Assembly: GCA_964587885.1 (NCBI GenBank)
Contig: CAZPME010000011.1
Span: 1-61,006, forward strand
Origin: UBA60 sp964587885
GTDB taxonomy: Archaea; Thermoplasmatota; Poseidoniia; Poseidoniales; Poseidoniaceae
Length of the DNA: 61,006 nucleotides
Direction of reading: 5' to 3'
Under the pieces are notes generated by a model, which saw only the letters and a list, made by a program, of their open reading frames with translations, was not told the DNA's origin and ran no database searches. Position 1 is the first letter of the stretch. Every line of letters begins with the position of its first letter. The position numbers and the translations under genes are program-made. Of this stretch, positions 8,903 to 16,621 are shown one piece after another.

Positions 8903-10363
8903 ATGAGCGAGTGGCCTGAACACTGTTTCAAGGCATACGATATCCGTGGTTTAGCCTCCTCGGACGAGGAAGATTCGCCCCCTACTGGTGAATTAACGGT
9001 TGAATTCGCCCACCGGTTGGGACGGGCTTTAGCCACTTATCTTGAGGCTGATTCGCTCTCGGTCGCCCGCGATATTCGCTACTCTTCTCTGCCCCTTGCC
9101 CAAGCCTTGATGGAAGGATTGGCCGCAGGCGGAATCAAAGTTCTCGACTTAGGAATAGTTCCTACCGGTTGCCTTTACCATTCGGTTTGGAACTTACCAG
9201 TCCAAGGGGGAATTATGGTGACTGCAAGCCATCTTCCAATGCCAACCCATAACGGTTTCAAGATGTGTGCTGGCAACCTCCCACTGGCTGGAGAGGGTAT
9301 CCAAGAACTCAAGGAAGTCTTCCTAAAGGGTGATTTTCAAAGTGGTGAAGGGGAGATAATTGATACCCCGCACGAAGATGATTGGCTCAATGACATCATC
9401 GCTAGTGCCGGAACCCTCGCCCGTCCGGTCAATGTCAGCATCGATTGTGCAAATGCTGTTGCCGGTCCATTCATGGTCGATTTACTCGAGGAATTAGGAG
9501 CTGATTATATTCCAATCTTGTGTGATTGGGATGCTACTGAGCCGCATCACGGTGCCGATCCGACCCGTCCAAAGAATATGGAGATGCTTGCTGATACAGT
9601 CCGATTTGAGAACTCAGAACTCGGTATCGGTATCGATGGTGATGGAGACAGGGTCGGTATCGTCGACGAAACTGGACGTTTCATTCACCCCGACCGATTG
9701 ATTCCATTATTCGCTGATGACATTCTTGCTGGGCAAAGTCAATCTAGCGAAGAAGCACGCTCAATTGTCTATGACGTCAAGTGCTCAATGAGCGTCGAAC
9801 AGGGCATTATCAATGCCGGTGGAGTTCCGGTGATGGCTCGCACCGGACATTCGTTCATGAAACGCCATCTTGCTGACCATCCTCAATGCAGCATGGCGGC
9901 CGAAATGAGCGGCCACATCTTTTTTGCCGACTCAGGATGGTATGGATTTGACGACTCTCTCTATGTGACTGCTCGCTTGCTCGCTCTAATCTCAAAACTA
10001 CCGAGTCCAGAGGATGGTGGAGAAAGCGTCGGGCAATTACTCGACCGTCTCGCTCCAAGCCTGCCAACCACCGGCGAAGTCAAGGTACCGTGTGCAGAGG
10101 CCGACAAGATTCCGGTTGTTTCGGCAATTCAAGCCGCCTTTACCGAAGAGGGTTGGTCGGCTTCTACTGTCGATGGCGTTAGGGTGCGCTACGAAAAAGA
10201 CGGAGAATATCTTGGCTGGTATCTTGCTCGTAAATCGAATACTGAAGAGGTCTTGGTAATGCGGGCAGAAGCCATCAATGAGGGTGCATTAAGTGACTTG
10301 ATGGAACATGTAGAACGCCTAGCAGGGCCACATATCAGTCTTGAAAAACTGCTCAATGCTTAA
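8903..10363 (+). CDS. manB: Phosphomannomutase/phosphoglucomutase
   Basis: A 486-residue alpha-D-phosphohexomutase that interconverts sugar 6- and 1-phosphates, supplying GDP-mannose or UDP-glucose precursors. All four domain markers are present: the phosphoserine loop TASHLPMPTHNGFKM, the Mg-binding loop IDGDGDRVG, the sugar-specificity loop AEMSGHIFF, and the C-terminal phosphate-binding loop LARKSNTEEVLVMRAE. The length fits the family. The gene stands alone at its 3' end, facing a convergent exported protein 5 bases away. It fits the glycan-precursor theme of the region. Confidence 0.93.
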   Translation: MSEWPEHCFKAYDIRGLASSDEEDSPPTGELTVEFAHRLGRALATYLEADSLSVARDIRYSSLPLAQALMEGLAAGGIKVLDLGIVPTGCLYHSVWNLPVQGGIMVTASHLPMPTHNGFKMCAGNLPLAGEGIQELKEVFLKGDFQSGEGEIIDTPHEDDWLNDIIASAGTLARPVNVSIDCANAVAGPFMVDLLEELGADYIPILCDWDATEPHHGADPTRPKNMEMLADTVRFENSELGIGIDGDGDRVGIVDETGRFIHPDRLIPLFADDILAGQSQSSEEARSIVYDVKCSMSVEQGIINAGGVPVMARTGHSFMKRHLADHPQCSMAAEMSGHIFFADSGWYGFDDSLYVTARLLALISKLPSPEDGGESVGQLLDRLAPSLPTTGEVKVPCAEADKIPVVSAIQAAFTEEGWSASTVDGVRVRYEKDGEYLGWYLARKSNTEEVLVMRAEAINEGALSDLMEHVERLAGPHISLEKLLNA

Positions 10364-10368
10364 CTCAT

Positions 10369-11103
10369 CTACTCGGTACTCGCTTCAACTTCCTTGAAAT
10401 CGAGTTTGTAGGCGATGACTTCCATCTTAACATTGACCTCTTCGCCATCCTCGTTGTTTGACAATAGGACAGGGTTTGGGCCAGGTGCGGGGACTGAGCC
10501 AGTATTGGTGGAGACAGAGATGGTAGTCACATATTCACCCCAACCATCACCTTGCCCTGCCCAGTTATCTTGGATAGTGGATTTGGAAATATTTGAGGCA
10601 GTAAAATTTTCGCCACTATAATTGTCGACCATTACTACAACCATACTACCAGCATCGCAATCAGTCATTGAAGCGGTACTTACGTGGCCGGATTCAGCAC
10701 TCGACACATCAGAGAAATCTAATTCGGCATCAATATCATCACACTGGTCTGGCCATTGACCTTGTTCATCGGTTTCCGCATAGGTCAAGGTAAAGCGAAA
10801 TGCCGCTAAAGTAAGACCTCCATCTTCGAGTAAGTCCTTCATCTCATCAACTTCAGAAAAGGCCAAACTGATCGTACAGGTTGCTCCGTCATCAGCAAAG
10901 CAGACATCTTCGCTCTCTTGAACAATCGTTTCATTGAAAGTGACTTCCCAACTCGACACCTCTCCGGCTGGGGGTGCTGGCATTAGGGTGGTTATCGACG
11001 AGGAAGCAAAGCCGAAATAAGCCGGGAAAAGTAGAGCAAAAACTACGATAGTAATAGAATAATTGCGAAACACAGGCTCGCTGAATTTCTCCTTCAAATC
11101 CAT
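10369..11103 (-). CDS. Exported or membrane-anchored protein of unknown function
   Basis: A 244-residue protein with an N-terminal hydrophobic helix after a short charged leader (residues 14-33, YSITIVVFALLFPAYFGFAS), consistent with an uncleaved anchor or signal. The rest is acidic, rich in D, E, S and T, with four or more Cys residues (VCFADDGATCTIS, QCDDID, DCDAG) that could form disulfides outside the cell. The pattern suggests a beta-sandwich ectodomain. I do not recognise a family. It converges on the phosphomannomutase gene. Confidence 0.75.
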   Translation of the reverse strand: MDLKEKFSEPVFRNYSITIVVFALLFPAYFGFASSSITTLMPAPPAGEVSSWEVTFNETIVQESEDVCFADDGATCTISLAFSEVDEMKDLLEDGGLTLAAFRFTLTYAETDEQGQWPDQCDDIDAELDFSDVSSAESGHVSTASMTDCDAGSMVVVMVDNYSGENFTASNISKSTIQDNWAGQGDGWGEYVTTISVSTNTGSVPAPGPNPVLLSNNEDGEEVNVKMEVIAYKLDFKEVEASTE

Positions 11104-11182
11104 TCTTCCGCCCCCCCTCTCATTTCCTCCTACAACTCATCAAAGAAGAACCTCTCGCTCTGACGATGATGACCATTTTCGG

Positions 11183-11698
11183 CTATTCTTCTTCTAAAAT
11201 ATACAATTCCGGTGGCCATTCGGCCAACCCTAATTGCGGCCACTCACCCTTTGCAGTAGGAACTCCAGCCGCGGCAAAGGCGCGCCGACTACGGCGAAAT
11301 ACCGGCAAAGCGAAGCCAATGGTCATACGCTCACCCAATTTCCACCGAAATGGCGCCCGCGGCATTGAGGCCGCCCAATGTTGAATCAAGGTGTGGAGGT
11401 GTTTGGTGGCCATTCTCTTGGGCGCGGTCCATACCGAATGATGAACCGCTCCGGCAGAGCCGGCTGTGTGCGACCAGCAATGAACTTCTAAGCCAGCAAA
11501 TGGTCCTGCTGTAATCGCTAGTCCAATCGTCCGTGCATGTTGAGCCAAAGGGATGATGACGGCCCATCTATCGACCATTTTACTGCCTTCCAAACGCTTC
11601 ATCGACCAATTGGCCTGATTCCCGAGTTGGCGTAAGGCTCGAATCATCGCCGTGGGCGGCACGCACGATTCAAACTCAAGCGTTTGTAGTGCCGGCAT
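11183..11698 (-). CDS. Hypothetical protein, 171 residues
   Basis: An open frame with protein-like composition, rich in A, R, H and W and without a membrane helix or signal. I cannot assign a family. No strong ribosome-binding site precedes the ATG, but the frame fills the space between two well-supported genes and runs in the direction of both. It lies 180 bases downstream of the L12 stop and has its own intergenic region, so it is probably transcribed separately. Confidence 0.55.
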   Translation of the reverse strand: MPALQTLEFESCVPPTAMIRALRQLGNQANWSMKRLEGSKMVDRWAVIIPLAQHARTIGLAITAGPFAGLEVHCWSHTAGSAGAVHHSVWTAPKRMATKHLHTLIQHWAASMPRAPFRWKLGERMTIGFALPVFRRSRRAFAAAGVPTAKGEWPQLGLAEWPPELYILEEE

Positions 11699-11832
11699 GG
11701 AAGTGGCTTTGCGGCAACTTTCATCAATGCTCTCATCGTTTAGTCGCGAACATACAACTTGTAAGCGGTTGGGGCAAGGTGGGTGAGTGCTGAGACGCGA
11801 GATGATAGACTATCCTGCGCCCGCTAAGTATA

Positions 11833-11844
11833 CCCCTATCGGGG
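11833..11844. promoter_or_regulatory. GC-rich inverted repeat after the L12 gene
   Basis: CCCC-TATC-GGGG forms a 4-bp stem, extendable through flanking CCCG/CGGG with a bulge. It lies about 35 bases past the L12 stop and 135 bases before the next start. It could mark the 3' end of the ribosomal-protein transcript or belong to the upstream region of the 171-residue gene. No poly-T tract follows, so a classical terminator is not supported. Confidence 0.3.
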
Positions 11845-11878
11845 CGGGACATCTGCGGTAAGCAGTTCTTTGCTGTGC

Positions 11879-12181
11879 TTAACCGAACAATGAGCCAAGG
11901 CCTTCGAAGCCAGCACCGTCGTCCTCTTCTTCCTCTTCTTCTGCTGCTTCAGCAGGAGCGTCGGAGCCACCAGAGGCGGCAGGGGCGGCGGCAGCGGCTG
12001 GGGCAGCCACGGCGGTAGTCATCGCGTCAGCGATATCGACACCGTCGAGCGAGGCAACTAGGGCCTTCACGCGCGCAGCGTCGGAATCTACTCCAGCGGC
12101 CTTTAGGACCTTACTGACAGCATTTTCACTAATTTCATTTTCAGCACTGTGTAGCAACATTGCAGCATATACGTATTCCAT
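11879..12181 (-). CDS. rpl12: Ribosomal protein L12 (archaeal P1-type stalk protein)
   Basis: A 100-residue stalk protein of the large subunit, present as dimers on L10 and recruiting translation GTPases. The N-terminus MEYVYAAMLLHSAENEISE is the archaeal/eukaryotic P1-type dimerisation helix. An Ala-rich hinge and an acidic EEEEEDD segment lead to the C-terminal GFEGLGSLFG, the factor-binding tail. The start follows an AAGGTGA site. It is the last gene of the L11-L1-L10-L12 cluster, 19 bases after L10. Confidence 0.96.
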   Translation of the reverse strand: MEYVYAAMLLHSAENEISENAVSKVLKAAGVDSDAARVKALVASLDGVDIADAMTTAVAAPAAAAAPAASGGSDAPAEAAEEEEEEDDGAGFEGLGSLFG

Positions 12182-12200
12182 CTTTATTCACCTTATTTTT

Positions 12201-13214
12201 TTAGCCGAATAGATCTCCGAGTCCACCGAAACCGGCTTCCTCTTCATCCTCTTCTTCTTCAACGGCCTCGGCTGGGGCTTCTGAAGCGTCGTCTGCTGCT
12301 GGAGTTGCTGCGGCTGTTGCTGCAGCGGCACCGACTTGCTCACGCAAGTCGTCGTCCAGAGCTTCGGAATCTAATTGTCCTGCTATGCCGAGCGCACCAG
12401 CGTGCGCCTTAGCAATAATCAGCGGTAGGGTCTTGGAATTGGTTATACCAGCGGAAAGAGCCACCGCAAGAGCCTCACTTGAAGCCTTAGCCAGTAGAAC
12501 TGGGGTGGTTTGGCCGGTAAACCAAGAGATATTGCAAGCCAGATTGTGAGCACCGGCGATTGCTCCGATTACATCTTGCTCGAATGCTTCGACATCGATA
12601 TCCAAAGCAGTTGGCGAAAAGACAACTCCATCCTCTAGAGTTCCGCACAGGCGAAGTCCGGTGATTATCGGATTAATGCCAATCTTTGAGAGTAGCAAAC
12701 CGAGATCTCCTTCAAACACTTCGCCTTCTTTGAGAGCAGTAACTGTCTTTTGAATGTGTACACTACCGCCCATAATCTTCGCTGGGATATTAACTGTGTT
12801 CAATTCACCAACTATTGGGCCGGGAGCCATACCAGTATTTTGTTTCTCGACGATGATGTCACACGGAGCGACATCACCAGGCTTGGCAGCACGGCCAGCC
12901 TCGGTCTTCTTTAACTCGCTAAACAATTCAAACGAAGTCATTGAATCGGATTGTACCAATGCCGGTTGAATTGCACCATCGAATAGTGCTTCTAAGTCAT
13001 CGGCTTCAAGACCAGCATCAGCCCAAGCACGACGGATTAATTGCTTCTTAGCAACTCGAACTTCCATCTTTCCGTATAGTTCAGAGCGCATACCGAGCAT
13101 AGTGTCGGCTGGAACGCCGTGGACATCAATGACTGCGAATACTCCACCACCATCGATTTGGCTCTTTAGGTCAGCGACGGTATCGCGTTTCCAATTGGCC
13201 ACCTTAGGTATCAT
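12201..13214 (-). CDS. rpl10: Ribosomal protein L10 (archaeal P0-type)
   Basis: A 337-residue stalk base protein that binds 23S rRNA and carries the L12 dimers. The N-terminal rRNA-binding domain includes VIDVHGVPADTMLGMRSELYG. The middle part has the archaeal/eukaryotic insertion typical of P0. The long C-terminal helices that hold L12 dimers end in an acidic tail (EEEEDEEEAGFGGLGDLFG) that mirrors the end of L12. The ATG overlaps the L1 stop by four bases, suggesting translational coupling, and GAGGTGA precedes it. Confidence 0.96.
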   Translation of the reverse strand: MIPKVANWKRDTVADLKSQIDGGGVFAVIDVHGVPADTMLGMRSELYGKMEVRVAKKQLIRRAWADAGLEADDLEALFDGAIQPALVQSDSMTSFELFSELKKTEAGRAAKPGDVAPCDIIVEKQNTGMAPGPIVGELNTVNIPAKIMGGSVHIQKTVTALKEGEVFEGDLGLLLSKIGINPIITGLRLCGTLEDGVVFSPTALDIDVEAFEQDVIGAIAGAHNLACNISWFTGQTTPVLLAKASSEALAVALSAGITNSKTLPLIIAKAHAGALGIAGQLDSEALDDDLREQVGAAAATAAATPAADDASEAPAEAVEEEEDEEEAGFGGLGDLFG

Positions 13215-13855
13215 TCAATCACCTCAACCCTCTGTGAAGGTCCCATTGTTGTCTTGATGTAGAGAGATCGAATATTGCCTGCGCCGCGCTCCAACTTACC
13301 GGTTACGCGGTTGAAAACTTCCATTGCATTCTTGACTAATTCATCATGTGACTGAGACACAGTACCGAAAGATGCCTGGAAGGTGACTCGATCGCGACTG
13401 CGAACGACGACGGTCGAGCGTAGGCCAGCGGCAATAATTCCGGGATCTACCTTAGGAGGTACTGGGCGGGGCATCTTACCACGCGGTCCGAGAACTACTC
13501 CGAGGTAGCGGCCGATTAGAGCCATGTGAGGCACTTCAGCGAGGAAGAAATCGATGCTGTTGACCAATTTCTTAGCCTTCATCTTGTTTCCACCCAGATC
13601 TTCGATAGTCGAAGGGTCGATGACGAGAATATCTGCTGCTTGGGCTTTGGATGCAACTTCACTTCCGGCGAACATTGCCACCTTGATTTCCTTACCACGA
13701 CCATTAGGCAAGCGTACCTCTTCTTGGATACGGTTACTAGGATTCTTCAAATCAACATCTTTGATAGTAAAAGCAAAGTCGACCGACTCTACGAATTTAC
13801 GCTCTGGTGCAGATTCAACTGCGGCCTTGATTGCTGTACTGATATTATTTTCCAT
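13211..13855 (-). CDS. rpl1: Ribosomal protein L1
   Basis: A 214-residue protein of the L1 stalk, which controls exit of deacylated tRNA. Recognisable segments are NRIQEEVRLPNGRGKEIKVAMFAGSE, PHMALIGRYLGVVLGPRGKMPRPVPP, and the C-terminal IRSLYIKTTMGPSQ. I start it at the ATG at 13855, which follows a strong GGAGGTGA. In bacteria and several archaea L1 represses its own operon by binding mRNA; no L1-binding site was identified here by eye. It lies 56 bases after L11. Confidence 0.96.
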   Translation of the reverse strand: MENNISTAIKAAVESAPERKFVESVDFAFTIKDVDLKNPSNRIQEEVRLPNGRGKEIKVAMFAGSEVASKAQAADILVIDPSTIEDLGGNKMKAKKLVNSIDFFLAEVPHMALIGRYLGVVLGPRGKMPRPVPPKVDPGIIAAGLRSTVVVRSRDRVTFQASFGTVSQSHDELVKNAMEVFNRVTGKLERGAGNIRSLYIKTTMGPSQRVEVIE

Positions 13856-13911
13856 AATTCTCACCTCCGCGGTCCGCGAAGCCGAAGCCTCTCCCGCAAT
13901 TCGTGATTATC

Positions 13912-14187
13912 TCAATTGAAACGCTCGTCCCACTCTCCTCGTGCAATAATCTCCAACGCTTCTTTTGGCCAGTGGCCGTCTATCTTGACCCGCATCGAAA
14001 CGCAGGTGCCAATGACCTCTCGGGTCTTAGCCTTGAGTGTGTTACCGGTTAGTTCGGCGCTCTTTTCTTGCGCCACACCGATGGCTTGCTCTAAAGTTAG
14101 GTTCTCGGTGGCGGCTTCCATACTACCGTTACATTTGGCTACACCAAGCGCTTTAATGACTAACTTTGAAGTCCACGGTTGTGCCAT
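13912..14187 (-). CDS. rpl11: Ribosomal protein L11, C-terminal domain only
   Basis: A 91-residue protein that aligns with only the linker and C-terminal rRNA-binding domain of archaeal L11. LTLEQAIGVAQEKS and REVIGTCVSMRVKIDGHWPKE correspond to the conserved LTMEQVxxIAxxK and KEVIGTCVSMGVTVEGKDPRE. Archaeal L11 is usually about 160 residues, and the N-terminal domain with the PPLGPALGP loop is absent. The ATG at 14187 follows an AAGGTGA site, and only 66 bases separate it from the Spt5 stop, so the missing domain is not encoded upstream. The rest of the domain appears intact, so this looks like a working short gene rather than a decayed one. Confidence 0.88.
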   Translation of the reverse strand: MAQPWTSKLVIKALGVAKCNGSMEAATENLTLEQAIGVAQEKSAELTGNTLKAKTREVIGTCVSMRVKIDGHWPKEALEIIARGEWDERFN

Positions 14188-14235
14188 AATATTCACCTTT
14201 TCATTACCTTAGCGACTCGCCGAAATTACTCCTCT

Positions 14236-14241
14236 ATTTAA
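14236..14241 (-). promoter_or_regulatory. TATA-like box for the L11-L1-L10-L12 operon
   Basis: On the minus strand the sequence reads ATTAAATAG, about 50 bases before the L11 start, inside the gap after Spt5. Archaeal TATA boxes lie about 25 bases before the transcript start, which would leave a leader of about 25 bases carrying the AAGGTGA site. The same TTAAAT core occurs upstream of SecE and L21e. This is a by-eye call. Confidence 0.5.
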
Positions 14242-14253
14242 TCGCGCCGCGCG

Positions 14254-15168
14254 TCACTCGACGCGCTCGATAACCCTCACGTGGTCTCCACGCATGTTCA
14301 AAGTCATAGGAATAGGTTGTTCATACAGCTCCATGCTGACCTCTTCCTTGGATTCACTAACCGAGACAACTCGGGCCTTTTCACCTTTGAATGCACCCGA
14401 AACAATTTCGACAATACAGCCGACTTCAATTCCTGAAGTAACCGCCTTGGGTTCAAGATAAGGTAAGACATCTTCGAGTGGGGCTTCCGAGCCTAGAACG
14501 CTCTTAGCATTCTTTAGGGGTGTTGATAATATTGGGCCACGGGTTTTACGGTCGCGGCCGCCAGTGCGCCCAATCAACTTCTCAACATGGTGCTGAGCAC
14601 TACTCTCAACGAATAGATATCCGCGCATCCCATTGGGATGAAGAACCGAGAAAATCTCATCTTGAACATCTGATAGACTGCCACTACCGGATAGGCGAGC
14701 ATGCATCTCATCTGCGACCCTTTGCTCAGAACTGATAGCGGTTTTTACGATGTAAAGGAACGAGCCGGCACTACCATACAAATCACGCAAGATGCGCTCA
14801 CTACCTTCTAACTGAAGGTCGGTGAATACCAAATTGTATTCCTGCATCTTTCCAGGGTCGACCCATTCGGTATCAGTGTAAATTGCCCCTGCTGTAACCT
14901 CGTCGGTAGTGGCGTAGACTAGCCACGGAGTAATATCTTGAAGACGGCCACCGATTTCGACACCGCGGTCTCGACCGTGCCCGTGGATTTCTAATTGATC
15001 AGGTTCGAGGCCGGTGGCGGCACTAACCCTCTCAACAACTTCTTCGGCAGTAGTGCCAATTCCATATATCCCATCCCAAAGGAGTGGATAATCGACATCG
15101 GAATCTGAACGACGCAAAAGGAGAACCTTTTCGCCATGGCGTACAAATGCAACAAATGATTCAGTCAT
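14254..15168 (-). CDS. spt5: Transcription elongation factor Spt5 with N-terminal Nudix-like domain
   Basis: A 304-residue protein about twice the usual archaeal Spt5 length (near 150). Residues from about 135 hold the NGN domain (FLYIVKTAISSEQRVADEM, GMRGYLFVESS), and the final 60 residues hold the KOW domain (EVGCIVEIVSGAFKGEKARV). Residues 1-125 resemble a Nudix fold (SFVAFVRHGEKVLLLRR, then GIYGIGTTAEEVVERVSAATGL), but the catalytic glutamates of REUXEE are replaced, so hydrolysis is unlikely. The start follows GAGGTGA. SecE lies immediately upstream, as in most archaea. The added domain may be a binding module; that is inference. Confidence 0.88.
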   Translation of the reverse strand: MTESFVAFVRHGEKVLLLRRSDSDVDYPLLWDGIYGIGTTAEEVVERVSAATGLEPDQLEIHGHGRDRGVEIGGRLQDITPWLVYATTDEVTAGAIYTDTEWVDPGKMQEYNLVFTDLQLEGSERILRDLYGSAGSFLYIVKTAISSEQRVADEMHARLSGSGSLSDVQDEIFSVLHPNGMRGYLFVESSAQHHVEKLIGRTGGRDRKTRGPILSTPLKNAKSVLGSEAPLEDVLPYLEPKAVTSGIEVGCIVEIVSGAFKGEKARVVSVSESKEEVSMELYEQPIPMTLNMRGDHVRVIERVE

Positions 15169-15178
15169 CAATTTCACC

Positions 15179-15454
15179 TCAGTTAATCAACCACTCAAAA
15201 GCAGAAGGTAGCCAGTTATCCATTACGACAAGAATCACAAAGCCGATGAAGCCGAGAACGAACATGCCGATACCGCAAATGATTGAAGTCTGAATAAATT
15301 CCTGCTTGCTCGGCTTTCGAGCCATGCGCAAAATTCTCGCCCATGGATGGCGGCCGAGACGGCGAAAGCCGCCTTCAATTCTGTCTTGTACAGCCTGAAC
15401 TCGGTCCTCAAAGGACTCGTTTTCATCATTGTTCACATCTTTCCTAGCGGACAT
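15179..15454 (-). CDS. secE: Preprotein translocase subunit SecE (Sec61-gamma)
   Basis: A 91-residue subunit of the SecYEG/Sec61 channel. The charged N-terminal part is followed by the amphipathic helix typical of SecE (ARILRMARKPSKQEFIQTS) and a single membrane helix (IICGIGMFVLGFIGFVILVV). Archaeal SecE is usually near 60 residues; the extra length is an acidic N-terminal extension. It is the first gene of the cluster, with Spt5 10 bases downstream, the usual archaeal order. Confidence 0.93.
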   Translation of the reverse strand: MSARKDVNNDENESFEDRVQAVQDRIEGGFRRLGRHPWARILRMARKPSKQEFIQTSIICGIGMFVLGFIGFVILVVMDNWLPSAFEWLIN

Positions 15455-15492
15455 AGCGCACCCTCAAGCCTACCGGCCGACCTGCCGCCCCC

Positions 15493-15498
15493 ATTTAA
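15493..15498 (-). promoter_or_regulatory. TATA-like box for the SecE-Spt5 operon
   Basis: The minus strand reads GGTTAAATGG about 40 bases before the SecE start, placing the transcript start near 15470. The same TTAAATGG string occurs in the L21e promoter region. The call rests on position and similarity only. Confidence 0.5.
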
Positions 15499-15508
15499 CC
15501 GCGTCGCA

Positions 15509-15523
15509 TGGCCCATAGGGCCA
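15509..15523. promoter_or_regulatory. Perfect triloop inverted repeat in the SecE/DnaJ divergent promoter
   Basis: TGGCCC-ATA-GGGCCA forms a perfect 6-bp stem with an ATA loop. It lies about 10 bases upstream of the SecE TATA-like box and 70 bases before the DnaJ-like start. That position suits an operator or an upstream activator site. No protein partner is known from the sequence. Confidence 0.45.
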
Positions 15524-15592
15524 ATCAAAATCAACCTTGATGGATAAATCGTCGGGTTGAAGACGGAGAACCCACACCCCACTGACGTTCTC

Positions 15593-16546
15593 ATGTCCGA
15601 TTCCGACCCCTATCGCGTGCTCGGCGTGGCCAAAGATGCCAGCGATGCTGAGATTAAACGGGCCTACCGAAAACTCGCCCGTCAGTACCACCCCGACCGC
15701 AATGACGATGCCGCGGCGGAAGAACGTTTCAAGCGCATCCAATCGGCTCACGAGCAAATTGGTACACCAGAAGACCGAGCTAAATTTGACCAAGAACAGC
15801 AAATGCGCAATATGTTTGGTGGCGGAGGAGGAAATCCATTCTCCGGCATGGGTGGCGGCGGAGGTAACGTCAGATTCGACTTTGGCGGCGGCGGCATGGG
15901 TGGAATGGAAGATATGCTGCAAGGACTATTCGGTGGTGGAATGGGTGGGGCCCGCGGCGCAAGCCCCTTTGCCGGCCACGACCCAAGAGGCGCTCGACAA
16001 AGTCAGACCCAACCTGAAAGGGGTGCTAACATCAATGCTCATCTTGACCTCTCACTAACTCAAGCAAGCCAAGGGGGGTCTTTCCCTTTCACAATTAGAC
16101 GCTTGACCAGCGATAATGCTGGCGGGGTGCAAAGCAAACAAAAGAGCCTCTCAGTCAAAATAAAAGCAGGTATTGAACATGCTACAGTGATGCGTTTGAG
16201 TGGCATGGGTCACGAGCATCCACGTGGTAAAGCCGGCGATATTTTGCTCACCATTCGAATCGACCCTGAAGAGGGTCGACGATGGGAAGATTCCACTCTC
16301 GTTCAGGTGGTTGAAATCCCCTATTCTACCCTCGCACTCGGCGGCAAGGTGCGTATTACGACTCCTGATGGTAAGAGCGGCAATCTTACGATTCCCGAGA
16401 ATAGCCGCATAGGTGACCGTCGACGAATGAAAGGCAAAGGATACAATGGTGGTGAACTCGATCTTGAGTTTGTATTGGCTGAAACAGAAGACCTTAGCCA
16501 AGAACAGCGTCAAGCCATTGCCGCTTTGCGCGACCTCGGACTTTAG
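15593..16546 (+). CDS. DnaJ/CbpA-like co-chaperone without zinc finger
   Basis: A 317-residue J-domain protein. Residues 5-65 form the J domain (DPYRVLGVAKDASDAEIKRAYRKLA) with the HPD motif in QYHPDRNDD, which stimulates the ATPase of DnaK/Hsp70. A long Gly/Met/Phe-rich region follows. The C-terminal substrate domain includes VKIKAGIEHATVMRLSGMGHE and GDILLTIRIDP. The four CxxCxGxG zinc repeats of classical DnaJ are missing, so it is a type II, CbpA-like protein. The ATG at 15593 is chosen because it directly precedes the J domain. No DnaK gene is in the window. Confidence 0.93.
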   Translation: MSDSDPYRVLGVAKDASDAEIKRAYRKLARQYHPDRNDDAAAEERFKRIQSAHEQIGTPEDRAKFDQEQQMRNMFGGGGGNPFSGMGGGGGNVRFDFGGGGMGGMEDMLQGLFGGGMGGARGASPFAGHDPRGARQSQTQPERGANINAHLDLSLTQASQGGSFPFTIRRLTSDNAGGVQSKQKSLSVKIKAGIEHATVMRLSGMGHEHPRGKAGDILLTIRIDPEEGRRWEDSTLVQVVEIPYSTLALGGKVRITTPDGKSGNLTIPENSRIGDRRRMKGKGYNGGELDLEFVLAETEDLSQEQRQAIAALRDLGL

Positions 16547-16621
16547 GTCCTAGGACGGCAAGGAGGTTACTTTCAATGACTGTCCCAATGGCCTAAGTAC
16601 AAGACGCGACCAGCCCTTTAC

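Noticed and set aside
11183..11698. Possibility that the 171-residue frame is a shadow gene
   Set aside because: No stronger gene overlaps it on either strand and its composition is protein-like, so it was kept at low confidence.
12754..13906. Several plus-strand open frames across the ribosomal protein genes
   Set aside because: They are antisense to well-conserved L10 and L1 genes.
16547..16556. GTCCTAGGAC palindrome after the DnaJ-like gene
   Set aside because: It is a 10-base palindrome with no loop and no clear position relative to a promoter; it is not distinguishable from chance.
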